A stretch of 64,000 nucleotides of DNA from JASHUC01 sp963849095 (GTDB lineage Bacteria > Pseudomonadota > Gammaproteobacteria > Steroidobacterales > Steroidobacteraceae). Location: contig CAWKGA010000001.1 of the NCBI GenBank assembly GCA_963849095.1, positions 186,001 to 250,000 on the forward strand, read 5' to 3'. The notes under the pieces are model-generated. The model was not told where the DNA came from. It saw only the letters and a list, made by a program, of their open reading frames with translations, and did not search any database. Shown here one piece after another: positions 53,807 through 62,987 of the stretch (its first letter is position 1; the number at the start of each line of letters is the position of its first letter). Made by a program: the position numbers and the translations under genes.

Positions 53807-55240
53807 ATGCACATCCACATCCTCGGCGTCTGCGGCACCTTCATGGGCGGCATCGCCGCGCTCGCCAAGGCATCGGGCCACCGCGTGACCGGCTCCGACC
53901 GCAACGTCTATCCGCCGATGAGCACGCAGCTCGCCTCGCTCGGCATCGATGTGGTGGAAGGCTTCGGGCCCGGAGAGCTCGATCCTGTTCCCGACATCGT
54001 GGTGGTCGGCAACGTCATGACCCGCGGCCACCCGGTGATCGAGGCGTTGCTCGACCGGGGCATTCCGTATGCCTCCGGTCCCGAATGGCTCGCGCGCGAG
54101 GTGCTCAAGGATCGCTGGGTGCTCGCCGTGGCCGGCACGCACGGCAAGACGACGACGACATCCCTCCTCGCCTGGATCCTCGAACACGCCGGGCTCGAGC
54201 CCGGTTTTCTCATCGGCGGGGTCCCGCAGAACTTCGGTGACAGCGCGCGGCTCGGCCGGCCGCCCTTCTTCGTCATCGAGGCGGACGAGTACGACACCGC
54301 GTTCTTCGACAAGCGCGCGAAGTTCGTCCACTACCGGCCGCGGACGGCCGTGCTCAACAACCTGGAGTTCGACCACGCGGACATCTATCCCGACGTGGCC
54401 TCGATCGAGCGGCAGTTCCATCACCTGGTGCGGACGATCCCCCAGGCGGGACGCATCGTCTGGAACGCGGCGGACGCGCGGCTTTGCGAGACGCTCGCGA
54501 TGGGCTGCTGGACGCCCCTCGAGGGCTTCGCCCGGGCGGGCGCCGAAGGCGCGCACTGGACGGCGGCGGCCGGCGCCGACGACTTCTCCCGGTTCGAGGT
54601 TCTCCAGGCGGGGCGCCCGTGCGGCACCGTCGAGTGGTCCCTGATCGGTGCGCACAACGTCGACAATGCGCTTGCGGCCATCGCCGCGGCGCACCACGCC
54701 GGGGTTCCGGTCTCGCAGGCGATCGGCGCGCTCGGGGCGTTCCGCGGCATCGCGAGGCGCATGCAGCTGAAGGGCGAGGTCGAGGGGATTCGTGTGTACG
54801 ACGACTTCGCCCATCATCCGACGGCTATCGAGACGACCATCGACGGCCTGCGCCGGCGCGCCGGCGCGCACCGCATCATCGCGGTGCTCGAGCCGCGCTC
54901 GAATACGATGCGGATGGGCGTGCATCGCGCGACGCTCGCCCCCTCCCTCGCGGGCGCGGACGAGGTCTGGCTCTACGCGCCGCCCGATCTCGGCTGGGAC
55001 GCCGCCGAAGTGGTGCGCGCCTTGGGCGAGCGCGGCCGCATCGCAGCCGAGATCGATCCGCTCGCCTTAAGTCTCGCAAAGTCCTTGCGTCCCGGAGACA
55101 ACGTGCTGATCATGAGCAACGGCGGCTTCGGCGGCTTGCACGGCAAGCTGATCGCAGCTCTCCAGCGGCGTTTTGCACGAGCTCAGGCGGGCCATGCGCA
55201 GCAGCAAACAGCCGGCGACGAACGCGGCACAGACCGCTGA
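53807..55240 (+). CDS. mpl: UDP-MurNAc:L-Ala-gamma-D-Glu-meso-DAP ligase
   Basis: Peptidoglycan-recycling Mur ligase that joins recovered tripeptide to UDP-MurNAc. 477 residues: MHIHILGVCGTFMGGIAALA, the ATP loop VLAVAGTHGKTTTTSLLAWI, VIEADEYDTAFFDKRAKFVH, LNNLEFDHADIYPDVASIE and the C-terminal VYDDFAHHPTAIETTIDGLR. These differ from MurC (FIAGTSGKS). No missing residue is seen. Its last 47 bp overlap the next gene. Confidence 0.96.
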   Translation: MHIHILGVCGTFMGGIAALAKASGHRVTGSDRNVYPPMSTQLASLGIDVVEGFGPGELDPVPDIVVVGNVMTRGHPVIEALLDRGIPYASGPEWLAREVLKDRWVLAVAGTHGKTTTTSLLAWILEHAGLEPGFLIGGVPQNFGDSARLGRPPFFVIEADEYDTAFFDKRAKFVHYRPRTAVLNNLEFDHADIYPDVASIERQFHHLVRTIPQAGRIVWNAADARLCETLAMGCWTPLEGFARAGAEGAHWTAAAGADDFSRFEVLQAGRPCGTVEWSLIGAHNVDNALAAIAAAHHAGVPVSQAIGALGAFRGIARRMQLKGEVEGIRVYDDFAHHPTAIETTIDGLRRRAGAHRIIAVLEPRSNTMRMGVHRATLAPSLAGADEVWLYAPPDLGWDAAEVVRALGERGRIAAEIDPLALSLAKSLRPGDNVLIMSNGGFGGLHGKLIAALQRRFARAQAGHAQQQTAGDERGTDR

Positions 55241-55814
55241 GATCGCCCTGTTCCCGCTCAATGCCGTCCTGTATCCGGGCGGTCCGCTGCCGCTTCGCAT
55301 CTTCGAGCCGCGCTATGTCGACATGGTCCGCCGCTGCATGCGGGAGGACTCCGCGTTCGGCGTGGTGCTGATTCTCGCGGGCGCGGAGGCGGGAGGAGCC
55401 GTCGAGAGCACGGCACCCGTCGGCACCAGCGCCCGGATCGTCGACTTCTATCCTCTGTCGGACGGGTTGCTCGGCATCTACTGCCTCGGCGGGCGCAAGT
55501 TCAGGCTGCTGCGCCGCTGGCGGCAGACCGACGGGCTCAACATGGGCGAGGTGCTGTGGCTCCCGGATGAGCCCGCGACGGAGGTGCCCGCGGAATACCA
55601 GCACCTGGGCCGCCTCATGTGCAAGGTCCTTCCGGAGCTCGGCGAGCTGTACGAAGCGGTCGAGAGACGCGCGGAGGATGCCGCGTGGGTGGGCTACCGG
55701 CTCGCCGAGATTCTTCCGGTGAACCTCTCGGACAAGCAAAACTGGCTCGAACTCGACGATCCCCTCGAGCGCCTGGCGCTCTTGAGTCCGCTCATCCGCC
55801 GGGATGTGAGCTGA
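55194..55814 (+). CDS. LON N-terminal (substrate-binding) domain protein
   Basis: 206 residues, only the N-terminal domain of Lon protease without the ATPase and protease parts. The signature is IALFPLNAVLYPGGPLPLRI, then FEPRYVDMVRRCMREDSAFG and SARIVDFYPLSDGLLGIYCL. Such stand-alone proteins have no known function. Met at 55194 has AGGCGG upstream and lies within the mpl 3' end; a TTG at 55173 is possible. Cotranscribed with mpl. Confidence 0.9.
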   Translation: MRSSKQPATNAAQTAEIALFPLNAVLYPGGPLPLRIFEPRYVDMVRRCMREDSAFGVVLILAGAEAGGAVESTAPVGTSARIVDFYPLSDGLLGIYCLGGRKFRLLRRWRQTDGLNMGEVLWLPDEPATEVPAEYQHLGRLMCKVLPELGELYEAVERRAEDAAWVGYRLAEILPVNLSDKQNWLELDDPLERLALLSPLIRRDVS

Positions 55815-55833
55815 CCGGCGCGCCGCCGGTCAG
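55811..55833. terminator. Hairpin shared by two converging stop codons
   Basis: CTGACCGGC / GCCGGTCAG, 9-bp perfect stem, 5-nt loop. The left arm contains the stop of the LON-domain gene and the right arm that of the CPBP gene. No T tract. Likely a bidirectional barrier between the two transcripts. Confidence 0.7.
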
Positions 55834-56714
55834 AAGGCCGGGCGGCCCCGGCGGGAGTAGAAGCGGAAGAGGACGAAGCCGAGGATGATCGTCCAGCCGA
55901 GCACGAGCCAGCCGACGACGCCGTCGAAGCCGCTGAGGAGGAACGACAGCGGGCTCGCTCGGTTGGCAATCGATGTCTCGCGGACGAAGGTGATGATCCA
56001 GACCCACGAGGCGTGCAGACCGATACAAGCGCCGATGTGGCCCGTCTGAGCGCGGACGATGCCGAGCACGACTCCCACCGCGAACAGACTCAAGTAGGCA
56101 TCGCCGATCCCGAGCGGATGGGTGAAGTCGTGCAAGGCGCCTGCGAGCAGGGTGAGGCCGCTCCCCCACGAGGCCTCACCCGCGGGGATGTGGTACACGC
56201 CGACGAAGTGCGTCATGCCGTAGATGAGAGCCGTCAGGATCACCGCGGCCCGCGGCCCGGATTCCCGGGCGATGCCGGCGTACATCGCGCCGCGCAGGAA
56301 CGTCTCCTCGATGAGGGCCACGGCAAGGCCCCGCAGTAGCCCGACTTGCGCGATCTTCAGGAGCGTCGCCGCATCCACGGTGATCCCGGTCTTCCACGCA
56401 CGCAGGTGGAGCAGGACCATGAGCGCGACGACGAGAGCCATCATCGGGGCGCCGATGAGAAAGCCGACGCCGAGGTCGCGCAGGAAAACCCGGGGCGGCG
56501 CTCCATATCCGAGACTCGCCCGGTCGGCGAGGCCGAGGCGGCGGGCGGTCAGCACGAAGCCGATGGCGAGTGCGAGCATTCCGATGCGGTCGGCGACGCG
56601 GTGGAACGGGAATCCGAAATGAGGATAGAGCGCGGCCCATGCGGGATAGGTGAACGCCGCCATCGAGGCGAGCGCGGCGAGAATCAGTCCGAGAAAGCAG
56701 GCGAAGGCGCGCAT
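55830..56714 (-). CDS. CPBP-family intramembrane metalloprotease
   Basis: 294 residues and about eight membrane spans. The CPBP signature is present: VALIEETFLRGAMYAGI (EExxxR), MTHFVGVYHIP and GACIGLHASWVWIITF with the metal His. Family members process prenylated proteins or act in bacteriocin self-immunity; here the role is unknown. Start at Met 56714 follows a clear hydrophobic first helix. It stands alone, converging with the LON-domain gene. Confidence 0.87.
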   Translation of the reverse strand: MRAFACFLGLILAALASMAAFTYPAWAALYPHFGFPFHRVADRIGMLALAIGFVLTARRLGLADRASLGYGAPPRVFLRDLGVGFLIGAPMMALVVALMVLLHLRAWKTGITVDAATLLKIAQVGLLRGLAVALIEETFLRGAMYAGIARESGPRAAVILTALIYGMTHFVGVYHIPAGEASWGSGLTLLAGALHDFTHPLGIGDAYLSLFAVGVVLGIVRAQTGHIGACIGLHASWVWIITFVRETSIANRASPLSFLLSGFDGVVGWLVLGWTIILGFVLFRFYSRRGRPAF

Positions 56715-56825
56715 GGGGCGAGTCGGCTGAAAAATGACATCATTGCACCAGATTTGGATCTGTCTTGCTGCACATCCGGTGTTGAAGAATGCGCTCCCCC
56801 TTCGTCCTTCTCGAGGAGCACCCGC

Positions 56826-57263
56826 ATGGACCGACTCGGCGCGCGGCAGATTCTTCAGGCACTCGTCCAGGGTTTCGACCCCGTGAGCGGCGCGGAGCTG
56901 CCTGCCGGCACCGTCGTGCAGCACGCGGAGGTGTTGAGGGCGCTGCTCGCCGGCATCACCGCGCTCGAGGCGGACGCGCTGCGCACGCGGCGGCGCGCCC
57001 AGCTCCCGGGCAACGTGGGGCGCCCGTGGAGCGGGGAAGAGGAGGAGCGCCTGTCGGCGGCCTTTCGTGCGCGCGAGGAGTTGCCCGCCATCGCGGCGCG
57101 GCACCGCCGCACGGTCGCCGCCATCGAGGCGCGCCTGGAGCGGCTCGGCCTGCTCGCGCCGGAGCAGCGGACCACCCGGAATCGGTACGTCACGCGCGGC
57201 GAGCCCCCGACCCCCGGGGCGGCGCCGAGGGGGCTGCGCAAGGATCCCGGCGCGAGCGCTTGA
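56826..57263 (+). CDS. Hypothetical HTH-like protein
   Basis: 145 residues. The central part contains a helix-turn-helix-like stretch, GRPWSGEEEERLSAAFRARE, then LPAIAARHRRTVAAIEARLE and RLGLL, similar in pattern to SANT/Myb-type or transposase-like HTH segments in proteobacterial hypotheticals. The N-terminus is Ala/Leu-rich (MDRLGARQILQALVQGFDPV). GAGGAG lies 8 bp before the ATG. It may bind DNA; nothing more can be said. Confidence 0.6.
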   Translation: MDRLGARQILQALVQGFDPVSGAELPAGTVVQHAEVLRALLAGITALEADALRTRRRAQLPGNVGRPWSGEEEERLSAAFRAREELPAIAARHRRTVAAIEARLERLGLLAPEQRTTRNRYVTRGEPPTPGAAPRGLRKDPGASA

Positions 57264-57266
57264 TCG

Positions 57267-58358
57267 CTACACCTCGCCGGCAAACAGCGCGCGCCAGCGC
57301 TGCGCCACGGCAGTCAGACGGAAGCGCGCATCGGGCTGCGTCGCGGGACGGGCGCCGTTGCGCCATGCGCGGACGCGCTCCACGTACGGATCGAAGAGGC
57401 CGAGGCGCGCCGCCCAGGGCGCGATGAGGGGCCGGGCCCGGTTCGGGAAAAGCCGCGCGGCGTGCTCGTACAGCCGCACGGCCGGCGTGATCGGAAGGAT
57501 CTGCCGCGGGTCGGCGAGCACTTCCGCGGCCGCTCCGCAATCGTGCGTCAGCACCGGCGTGCCGACCGCCTTCGCTTCCGCGAGGACCAGCCCGAAGGTC
57601 TCGGGCAGCTCGAAGTTCGGATAGAACACGCACAGGGCGGTGCGAACCTCCGCGAGGATCCGGGTGTGGGGCAGGGCGCCCAGCCACTCGACCCCGTCGA
57701 TCTTGCCGTCCACGCTCTGCATGCCGGCGCGGCGCAGGCTCTTGTAGCCCGGGCTGCCCACCCGCAGGCGCAGGTCGGGCATGGCGCGGCGCAGGGCCTG
57801 GAACGCATCGAGCGTCAGCGCCAGCCCTTTGTTCGGAGAGGAGAAAAAGACGAGCTTGGTCTCATCGAGCGCCGAGCCGTCCGGCGTCAGGGCGTCGTCG
57901 ACCGGGTTGTATATCGTCACGACGCGCACGCGCTCCGCGACGCCCGCGCCGCTCAGCACGGCCTGCGCTTGGCGGCGCTGGAAGTCCGACACGCACACCA
58001 CGGTGACCCCGAGCTCGGCGAGCGTCGCCGCCGCCGCGGCGAGCCGCCGGCCGCGCTTGGACCCGGGCCGCACCAGATCGTGCATCCACAGGTAGACGCG
58101 CGCGCCCGGGAAGCGCTCGCAGATCCTGCGGACCGTGCGCGGATCTCGCAATATGATGAGATGCTCGATGCCGGGCGCGTCGCCCGCGGGGAGATAGCGG
58201 CCTTCTGCAACACTGCGATTGTGCTGCATGACCCGCGCGCCGAGGGCTTCGGCGATGCGCGCGACCGAGGCCTCGGTGCCTCCGAGCGCCGCCTCCTCGA
58301 GCGTTCGCCTGCTATACGGCGTCTGGCAGTTAGGGTCGTAGAACAGTACGGAGCTCAT
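57267..58358 (-). CDS. Glycosyltransferase, GT4 type
   Basis: 363 residues. GT-B fold. The N-terminal part begins MSSVLFYDPNCQTPYSRRTL. The C-terminal donor domain carries the E-x7-E motif of retaining enzymes (NFELPETFGLVLAEAKAVGT), with KLVFFSSPNKGLALTLDAFQ. It resembles O-antigen/LPS-type transferases; the sugar is unknown. The start is at Met 58358 and it is divergent from a second glycosyltransferase gene (58417), so both may act on the same glycan. Confidence 0.84.
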   Translation of the reverse strand: MSSVLFYDPNCQTPYSRRTLEEAALGGTEASVARIAEALGARVMQHNRSVAEGRYLPAGDAPGIEHLIILRDPRTVRRICERFPGARVYLWMHDLVRPGSKRGRRLAAAAATLAELGVTVVCVSDFQRRQAQAVLSGAGVAERVRVVTIYNPVDDALTPDGSALDETKLVFFSSPNKGLALTLDAFQALRRAMPDLRLRVGSPGYKSLRRAGMQSVDGKIDGVEWLGALPHTRILAEVRTALCVFYPNFELPETFGLVLAEAKAVGTPVLTHDCGAAAEVLADPRQILPITPAVRLYEHAARLFPNRARPLIAPWAARLGLFDPYVERVRAWRNGARPATQPDARFRLTAVAQRWRALFAGEV

Positions 58359-58416
58359 TCTGTGCCGCCGAAGTATAGTGCCGGTTCTGCTGCCACACTT
58401 GAGGATTCGAGAATCC

Positions 58417-59190
58417 GTGCAACCCGGGAGTTTCCCGCGCCTCGCGGCCTGCATCATCACGCATAACGAGGCTGACCGCATCGAGGCGTGCATTCGATCG
58501 GCCGCATTCTGCGACGAGATCGTCGTGGTCGACTCGCACTCCACGGACAGCACCCGCGACATCGCCGGGGCGCTCGGCGCGCGCGTCATCGAAAAGGACT
58601 GGACGGGGTATCGCTCGCAGAAGGAGTTTGCCGTCCACAGCGCCCAGTACGACTGGGTGCTGTGCCTCGACGCCGACGAGCGGGTGAGCGAGGAGCTGCG
58701 GGCCGAGATCGAGCGGTTGCGGGCGGGTGGATTCGCGGGCTACGCCGGCTGGTCGATTCCGAGGATCACCGACTACTTCGGTCAGTTCCTGCGTCACGGC
58801 AACGCCTATCCCGATCGTCTGGTGCGCCTCTTCGACCGGCGGCACGGGGGCTGGGTGGGCCGCGAGATTCACGAGAACACGCGCGTCGATGGCCGGATCG
58901 GCCGGCTGCGCGGGCATCTGCTGCACTACTCCTACCGCAGCCTCACGGACCACGAGCAGCGCGTGCTCCGCTACGCCGAGCTCATGGCGAGATCGATGTA
59001 CGCGAGCGGCCGCCGCGGCCGCCTGGCGCCCGTGATCCTCCACTCCTGGTGGTGCTTCCTGCGCGGCTACGTCTTCAGGCTCGGATTCCTCGACGGCTGG
59101 CGCGGCTTTGCATTCGCGGTCGTCGAGACGCACTACGTCCGGCAGAAATACCTGAAGCTGTATCTGCTCAGTAGAGGGCTGAAGAGCTAG
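58417..59190 (+). CDS. Glycosyltransferase family 2, WaaE-like
   Basis: 257 residues. GT2 fold: LAACIITHNEADRIEACIRS, the DxD-type metal site VLCLDADERVSEELRA, and HGGWVGREIHENTRVDGRIG, as in LPS core beta-1,4-glucosyltransferases (WaaE/LgtF). GTG at 58417 gives the family N-terminus; another GTG at 58378 would add 13 residues. A final Arg/Lys-rich helix suits membrane association. Divergent from the GT4 gene. Confidence 0.83.
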   Translation: MQPGSFPRLAACIITHNEADRIEACIRSAAFCDEIVVVDSHSTDSTRDIAGALGARVIEKDWTGYRSQKEFAVHSAQYDWVLCLDADERVSEELRAEIERLRAGGFAGYAGWSIPRITDYFGQFLRHGNAYPDRLVRLFDRRHGGWVGREIHENTRVDGRIGRLRGHLLHYSYRSLTDHEQRVLRYAELMARSMYASGRRGRLAPVILHSWWCFLRGYVFRLGFLDGWRGFAFAVVETHYVRQKYLKLYLLSRGLKS

Positions 59191-59241
59191 CCCAGGTCAC
59201 CGCGCAGCGCCCGCGGCCTGGCGGGATGCGGGCAGGCGCGC

Positions 59242-60036
59242 TCAGGCTGCGGAGCAGGCGGAGCGGGGCGGGCGCCGGGCCGCGGCCTCGTCCACCCAGA
59301 CGACCTCGGTGCGGAAGGTACCGTCGGGCCGCAGCTCGAGCATCCGATAGGCCGGCGGCCGTGGATCGACCGCGAACTCATCGGCATACGGGAGGAACTG
59401 CGTGCAGGTGGAGGGTGTTCCGAGCAGGCGCACGTGCCGATGCAGGCCGTCGAAGCACTGGTGCACGTGGCCCCAGAGCACGGCGCGCACGTTCCGGTGA
59501 GCGTCGATGACACGGAAGAAGTCGTCCGGATTGTCGAGCCCAACTCGATCGAGCCAGCGGCTCGACATGGCGACCGGGTGGTGATGCAGGCAAACGAGTG
59601 CGTGCCGGCCGGGCGCGCCGGCGAGCGCCGTATCGAGCTCCGCCAGGGTGCGGTCGCTCAGGCGGCCCCCGGCGGAGCCGGGCAGGGTGCTGTCGAGCAG
59701 CACGATGCGCCAGGCGTCGAGGTCGACCGAGCCGCCGAGAACGAACGGATGGCCGCCGAGCTCGCGCCGCATGGCGTCAGGCACGTCGTGATTGCCCGGC
59801 AGGCAGTACACGGGCTTCCCGAGACAGGCGAGGGCGCGGCGGAAATTCGCGTAGCCGGCAGGGTCGTCCTGCACCAGATCGCCGGTGACGAGAATGGCAT
59901 CGACCGGCCAATCGTGGGACCGCGCCTGCTCGATCGCCCGAACGAGGGCCGGGTAGGTCGCGATGCCGCGGAGCGTTCCGGCCTCGTCTCCGTACAGATG
60001 AGGGTCCGTGAACTGGACGAGACGCAATACGCTCAT
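59242..60036 (-). CDS. cpdA: 3',5'-cyclic AMP phosphodiesterase CpdA
   Basis: Class III, calcineurin-like phosphoesterase. 264 residues with VQFTDPHLYGDEAG (D-x-H), DAILVTGDLVQDDPAGY (GD), YCLPGNHDVPDAM (GNHD), ALVCLHHHPVAMSS and VLWGHVHQCFDGLH (GHxH), the five metal-binding motifs. The start is at Met 60036, close to the first motif. A related activity such as another nucleotide phosphodiesterase is possible, but the LRLVQFTDPHL start and PFVLGG segment are CpdA-like. Confidence 0.87.
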   Translation of the reverse strand: MSVLRLVQFTDPHLYGDEAGTLRGIATYPALVRAIEQARSHDWPVDAILVTGDLVQDDPAGYANFRRALACLGKPVYCLPGNHDVPDAMRRELGGHPFVLGGSVDLDAWRIVLLDSTLPGSAGGRLSDRTLAELDTALAGAPGRHALVCLHHHPVAMSSRWLDRVGLDNPDDFFRVIDAHRNVRAVLWGHVHQCFDGLHRHVRLLGTPSTCTQFLPYADEFAVDPRPPAYRMLELRPDGTFRTEVVWVDEAAARRPPRSACSAA

Positions 60037-60277
60037 GATGACGCTGCCGATCGAGCTCGTTGACCTTGGGTACGAACGGAGGCGAGATGGAGGGAGTTCC
60101 ATCGGGCACTCCAGAACGTCGAGAAATCGTAGCAGACGGGGGTACTCCTGCGAGTGAACTGCATCATGAGCCTTCGAGGCCGCCTCGCGCCGAACTTGAT
60201 ACAGTCCACGATGCGGCCGGACCATAATGTGAGGTGCATCGGCTCTCTCCGCGTTGCTACATATCGAGGCTTAATCT

Positions 60278-60940
60278 ATGTCCACTCGATCCATGTCTCT
60301 GTCGCCAGACATATATCGGTACCTGCTCGAGCACGCGGGGCGCGAGCCGGCCGTGCTCGAGCGCCTGCGCACGGTCACGGGAGGCATGCGCGGCGCGGAG
60401 ATGCAGGTGAGCCCGGAGCAGGGCCAGTTCATGGGCCTGCTCGTGAGGCTCATCGGCGCGCGCCGCTGCATCGAGCTCGGCACGTACACGGGATACTCGA
60501 GCCTCGCGATGGCGCTCGCGCTGCCGCCGGACGGCCGCATCGTCACGTGCGACGTGAGCGAGGAGTGGACGGCCGTTGCGCGTGAGTTCTGGCGGGAGGC
60601 CGGCGTCGAGGCGCGCGTCGATTTGAGACTCAAGCCCGCGCTGCGCACGCTCGACGAGCTCGAGCGCAGCGCGGGGCCGGGCGGGTTCGACTTCGCGTTC
60701 CTCGATGCCGACAAGCCGAACTACATCGCCTACTACGAGAAGCTGCTGACGCTGGTGCGGCCGGGCGGCTTGATCGCCGCCGACAACACCCTCTTCGTCG
60801 CCGGCGCGAGCATCGTGGAGCGCGACAGCGTTCCGGCCCGGGCGCTCCGCGAGTTCAACGATCACGTGCACCATGACGAGAGGGTGGATCTCGCGATGGT
60901 GCCGATCGGCGAGGGACTCACGCTGTTGCGGATCAGGTGA
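60278..60940 (+). CDS. Class I SAM-dependent O-methyltransferase, caffeoyl-CoA type
   Basis: 220 residues. Motifs: CIELGTYTGYSSLAMALALP (SAM loop), IVTCDVSEEWTAVARE, FDFAFLDADKPNYIAYYEKL (metal-binding Asp) and PGGLIAADNTLFVAG. This pattern is of the cation-dependent OMT family (COMT/CCoAOMT-like). The substrate is unknown; bacterial relatives methylate catechols or phenolics. GAGG lies 8 bp before the ATG. It precedes tkt by 52 bp. Confidence 0.9.
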   Translation: MSTRSMSLSPDIYRYLLEHAGREPAVLERLRTVTGGMRGAEMQVSPEQGQFMGLLVRLIGARRCIELGTYTGYSSLAMALALPPDGRIVTCDVSEEWTAVAREFWREAGVEARVDLRLKPALRTLDELERSAGPGGFDFAFLDADKPNYIAYYEKLLTLVRPGGLIAADNTLFVAGASIVERDSVPARALREFNDHVHHDERVDLAMVPIGEGLTLLRIR

Positions 60941-60992
60941 AGCTCGTTCCATTGCCCGCCACCACTCATCTGGTAGAAAATACGAAGTTCTT

Positions 60993-62987
60993 ATGAGCAC
61001 ACACCGTGAACTCGCCAATTGCATCCGGGCCCTCTCCATGGACGCGGTACAGCAGGCCGGCGCGGGCCATCCGGGCGCTCCGATGGGCCTCGCCGACATC
61101 GCCGAGGTGCTCTGGCGCGGCCACCTCAAGCACAATCCCGGCAATCCCCTCTGGCCCGACCGCGACCGCTTCGTCCTGTCGAACGGTCACGCCTGCATGC
61201 TGCTTTACTCGGTGCTCTACCTCACCGGCTATCCGCTCGGGATCGAGGAGATCAAGAACTTCCGCCAGCTCGGGTCGCGCACCGCGGGCCATCCGGAGCA
61301 CAATCCCTCCCTCGGCATCGAGACCACGACGGGGCCGCTCGGCCAGGGCATCGGCAACGCCGTCGGCATGGCGCTCGCCGAGAACATGCTCGCCACGCAG
61401 TTCAATCGTCCGGACTTCCCGGTCGTCGATCACTTCACCTATTTCTTTTGCGGCGACGGCTGCCTCATGGAGGGCATCTCCCACGAGGCCTGCTCGCTTG
61501 CCGGAGCCCTGCGGCTCGGGAAGCTGATCGGTTTCTACGACGACAACGGCATCTCGATCGACGGGAAGGTCGAGGGCTGGTTCCGGGACGACACGCCGAA
61601 GCGCTTCGAGGCCTACGGCTGGCACGTGATTCCCAATGTCGACGGGCAGGACGCGGAGGCCGTGGACGCTGCCGTCCGCGCGGCGCAGGCGGAGTCCGAC
61701 CGCCCGACGCTCATCTGCTGCAAGACCATCATTGCCTTTGGCGCTCCCCACAAGCAGGGGACCAGCGCCGCGCACGGCGAACCTCTCGGCGTGGACGAGG
61801 TCGCCGCGGCGCGCAAGACGCTCGGGTGGCCGTATCCCCCGTTCGAGATTCCTCCGCAGTTGCGCGCCGAATGGGATTGCAGGGAGCAGGGCGCGGCGGC
61901 GGAGGCAAGCTGGCGCGAGCTCCACGCGCGCTATCAGCAAGCACACCCCGAGCTCGCCGCGGAATTCGACCGGCGCACGCGTGGGGATCTTCCGGCCGCC
62001 TGGACCGAGACGGCCCGCCAGACGCTCGCCGCGGCGACCAAGCAGACTCAAGCTCAGGCGACACGCCAATCGTCGCAGGCGGCCCTCAATGTCTTCGCTC
62101 CGGCGCTGCCCGAGCTCGTCGGCGGTTCCGCGGATCTCACGCCCTCGAACAGCACACTGACCAAGGTGTCGCGCGTGATCACGCCCGGCGACATCTCCGG
62201 GAACTACATCCACTACGGCGTGCGCGAGTTCGGCATGACCACCGCCCTCAACGGTCTCGCGCTGCATGGCGGGCTCATTCCGTACGGCGGAACGTTCCTG
62301 GTCTTCTCGGACTACGCGCGCAACGCGGTGCGCCTCGCCTCGCTCATGCAGACGCGCGTCGTGCTCGTCTACACGCACGACTCGATCGGGCTCGGCGAGG
62401 ACGGCCCGACCCACCAGCCCATCGAGCATCTCTCCTCGCTTCGCGCGATGCCCGGCCTCACGCTGTGGCGCCCGTGCGATGCGGTCGAGACCGCCGTCGC
62501 GTGGGTTGCGGCGATCGAGCACCCCGGCCCAACGGCGCTGGTGCTCACCCGCCAGGGGTTGCCGCAGCAGGCGCGCACGCCGGCCCAGATCGAGGCCATA
62601 CGCCGCGGCGGCTACGTGCTGATCGACTGCCAGGGCACGCCGGAATGCCTGGTGCTCGCGACGGGCTCCGAGATCGGGATCGCCGCCGAGGCCGTGAGTG
62701 CGCTCAACGGCGCCGGCCGCCGGGTCCGCCTGGTCTCGATGGTGTGCACCGAGCGCTTCGATGCTGAGGACGCTGGCTATCGGGAGAGTGTCCTGCCGCG
62801 GGCGGTCCAGCGGCGGCTGGCGGTCGAGGCGGGAGCGCGCATGTCGTGGTACTGCTACGTCGGCGCGGAGGGACGGGTGCTCGGCATCGACCGGTTCGGC
62901 GCATCCGGGAAGGGGCCGGCCGTGCTCGCTCACTTCGGGTTCACGGCGGACAACGTCCGGCGGAACATCGAGGAACTCCTGGGATGA
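60993..62987 (+). CDS. tkt: Transketolase
   Basis: Two-carbon transfer in the pentose phosphate pathway, TPP-dependent. 664 residues: MSTHRELANCIRALSMDAVQ, GHPGAPMGLADIAEVLW, the TPP motif YFFCGDGCLMEGISHEACSL, the DGPTHQPIEHLSSLRAMPGL pyrimidine-domain motif and a C-terminal domain ending NIEELLG. Met at 60993 is the family start (a frame to 60873 is longer). The stop overlaps the gap start by 4 bp (ATGA). Confidence 0.97.
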   Translation: MSTHRELANCIRALSMDAVQQAGAGHPGAPMGLADIAEVLWRGHLKHNPGNPLWPDRDRFVLSNGHACMLLYSVLYLTGYPLGIEEIKNFRQLGSRTAGHPEHNPSLGIETTTGPLGQGIGNAVGMALAENMLATQFNRPDFPVVDHFTYFFCGDGCLMEGISHEACSLAGALRLGKLIGFYDDNGISIDGKVEGWFRDDTPKRFEAYGWHVIPNVDGQDAEAVDAAVRAAQAESDRPTLICCKTIIAFGAPHKQGTSAAHGEPLGVDEVAAARKTLGWPYPPFEIPPQLRAEWDCREQGAAAEASWRELHARYQQAHPELAAEFDRRTRGDLPAAWTETARQTLAAATKQTQAQATRQSSQAALNVFAPALPELVGGSADLTPSNSTLTKVSRVITPGDISGNYIHYGVREFGMTTALNGLALHGGLIPYGGTFLVFSDYARNAVRLASLMQTRVVLVYTHDSIGLGEDGPTHQPIEHLSSLRAMPGLTLWRPCDAVETAVAWVAAIEHPGPTALVLTRQGLPQQARTPAQIEAIRRGGYVLIDCQGTPECLVLATGSEIGIAAEAVSALNGAGRRVRLVSMVCTERFDAEDAGYRESVLPRAVQRRLAVEAGARMSWYCYVGAEGRVLGIDRFGASGKGPAVLAHFGFTADNVRRNIEELLG

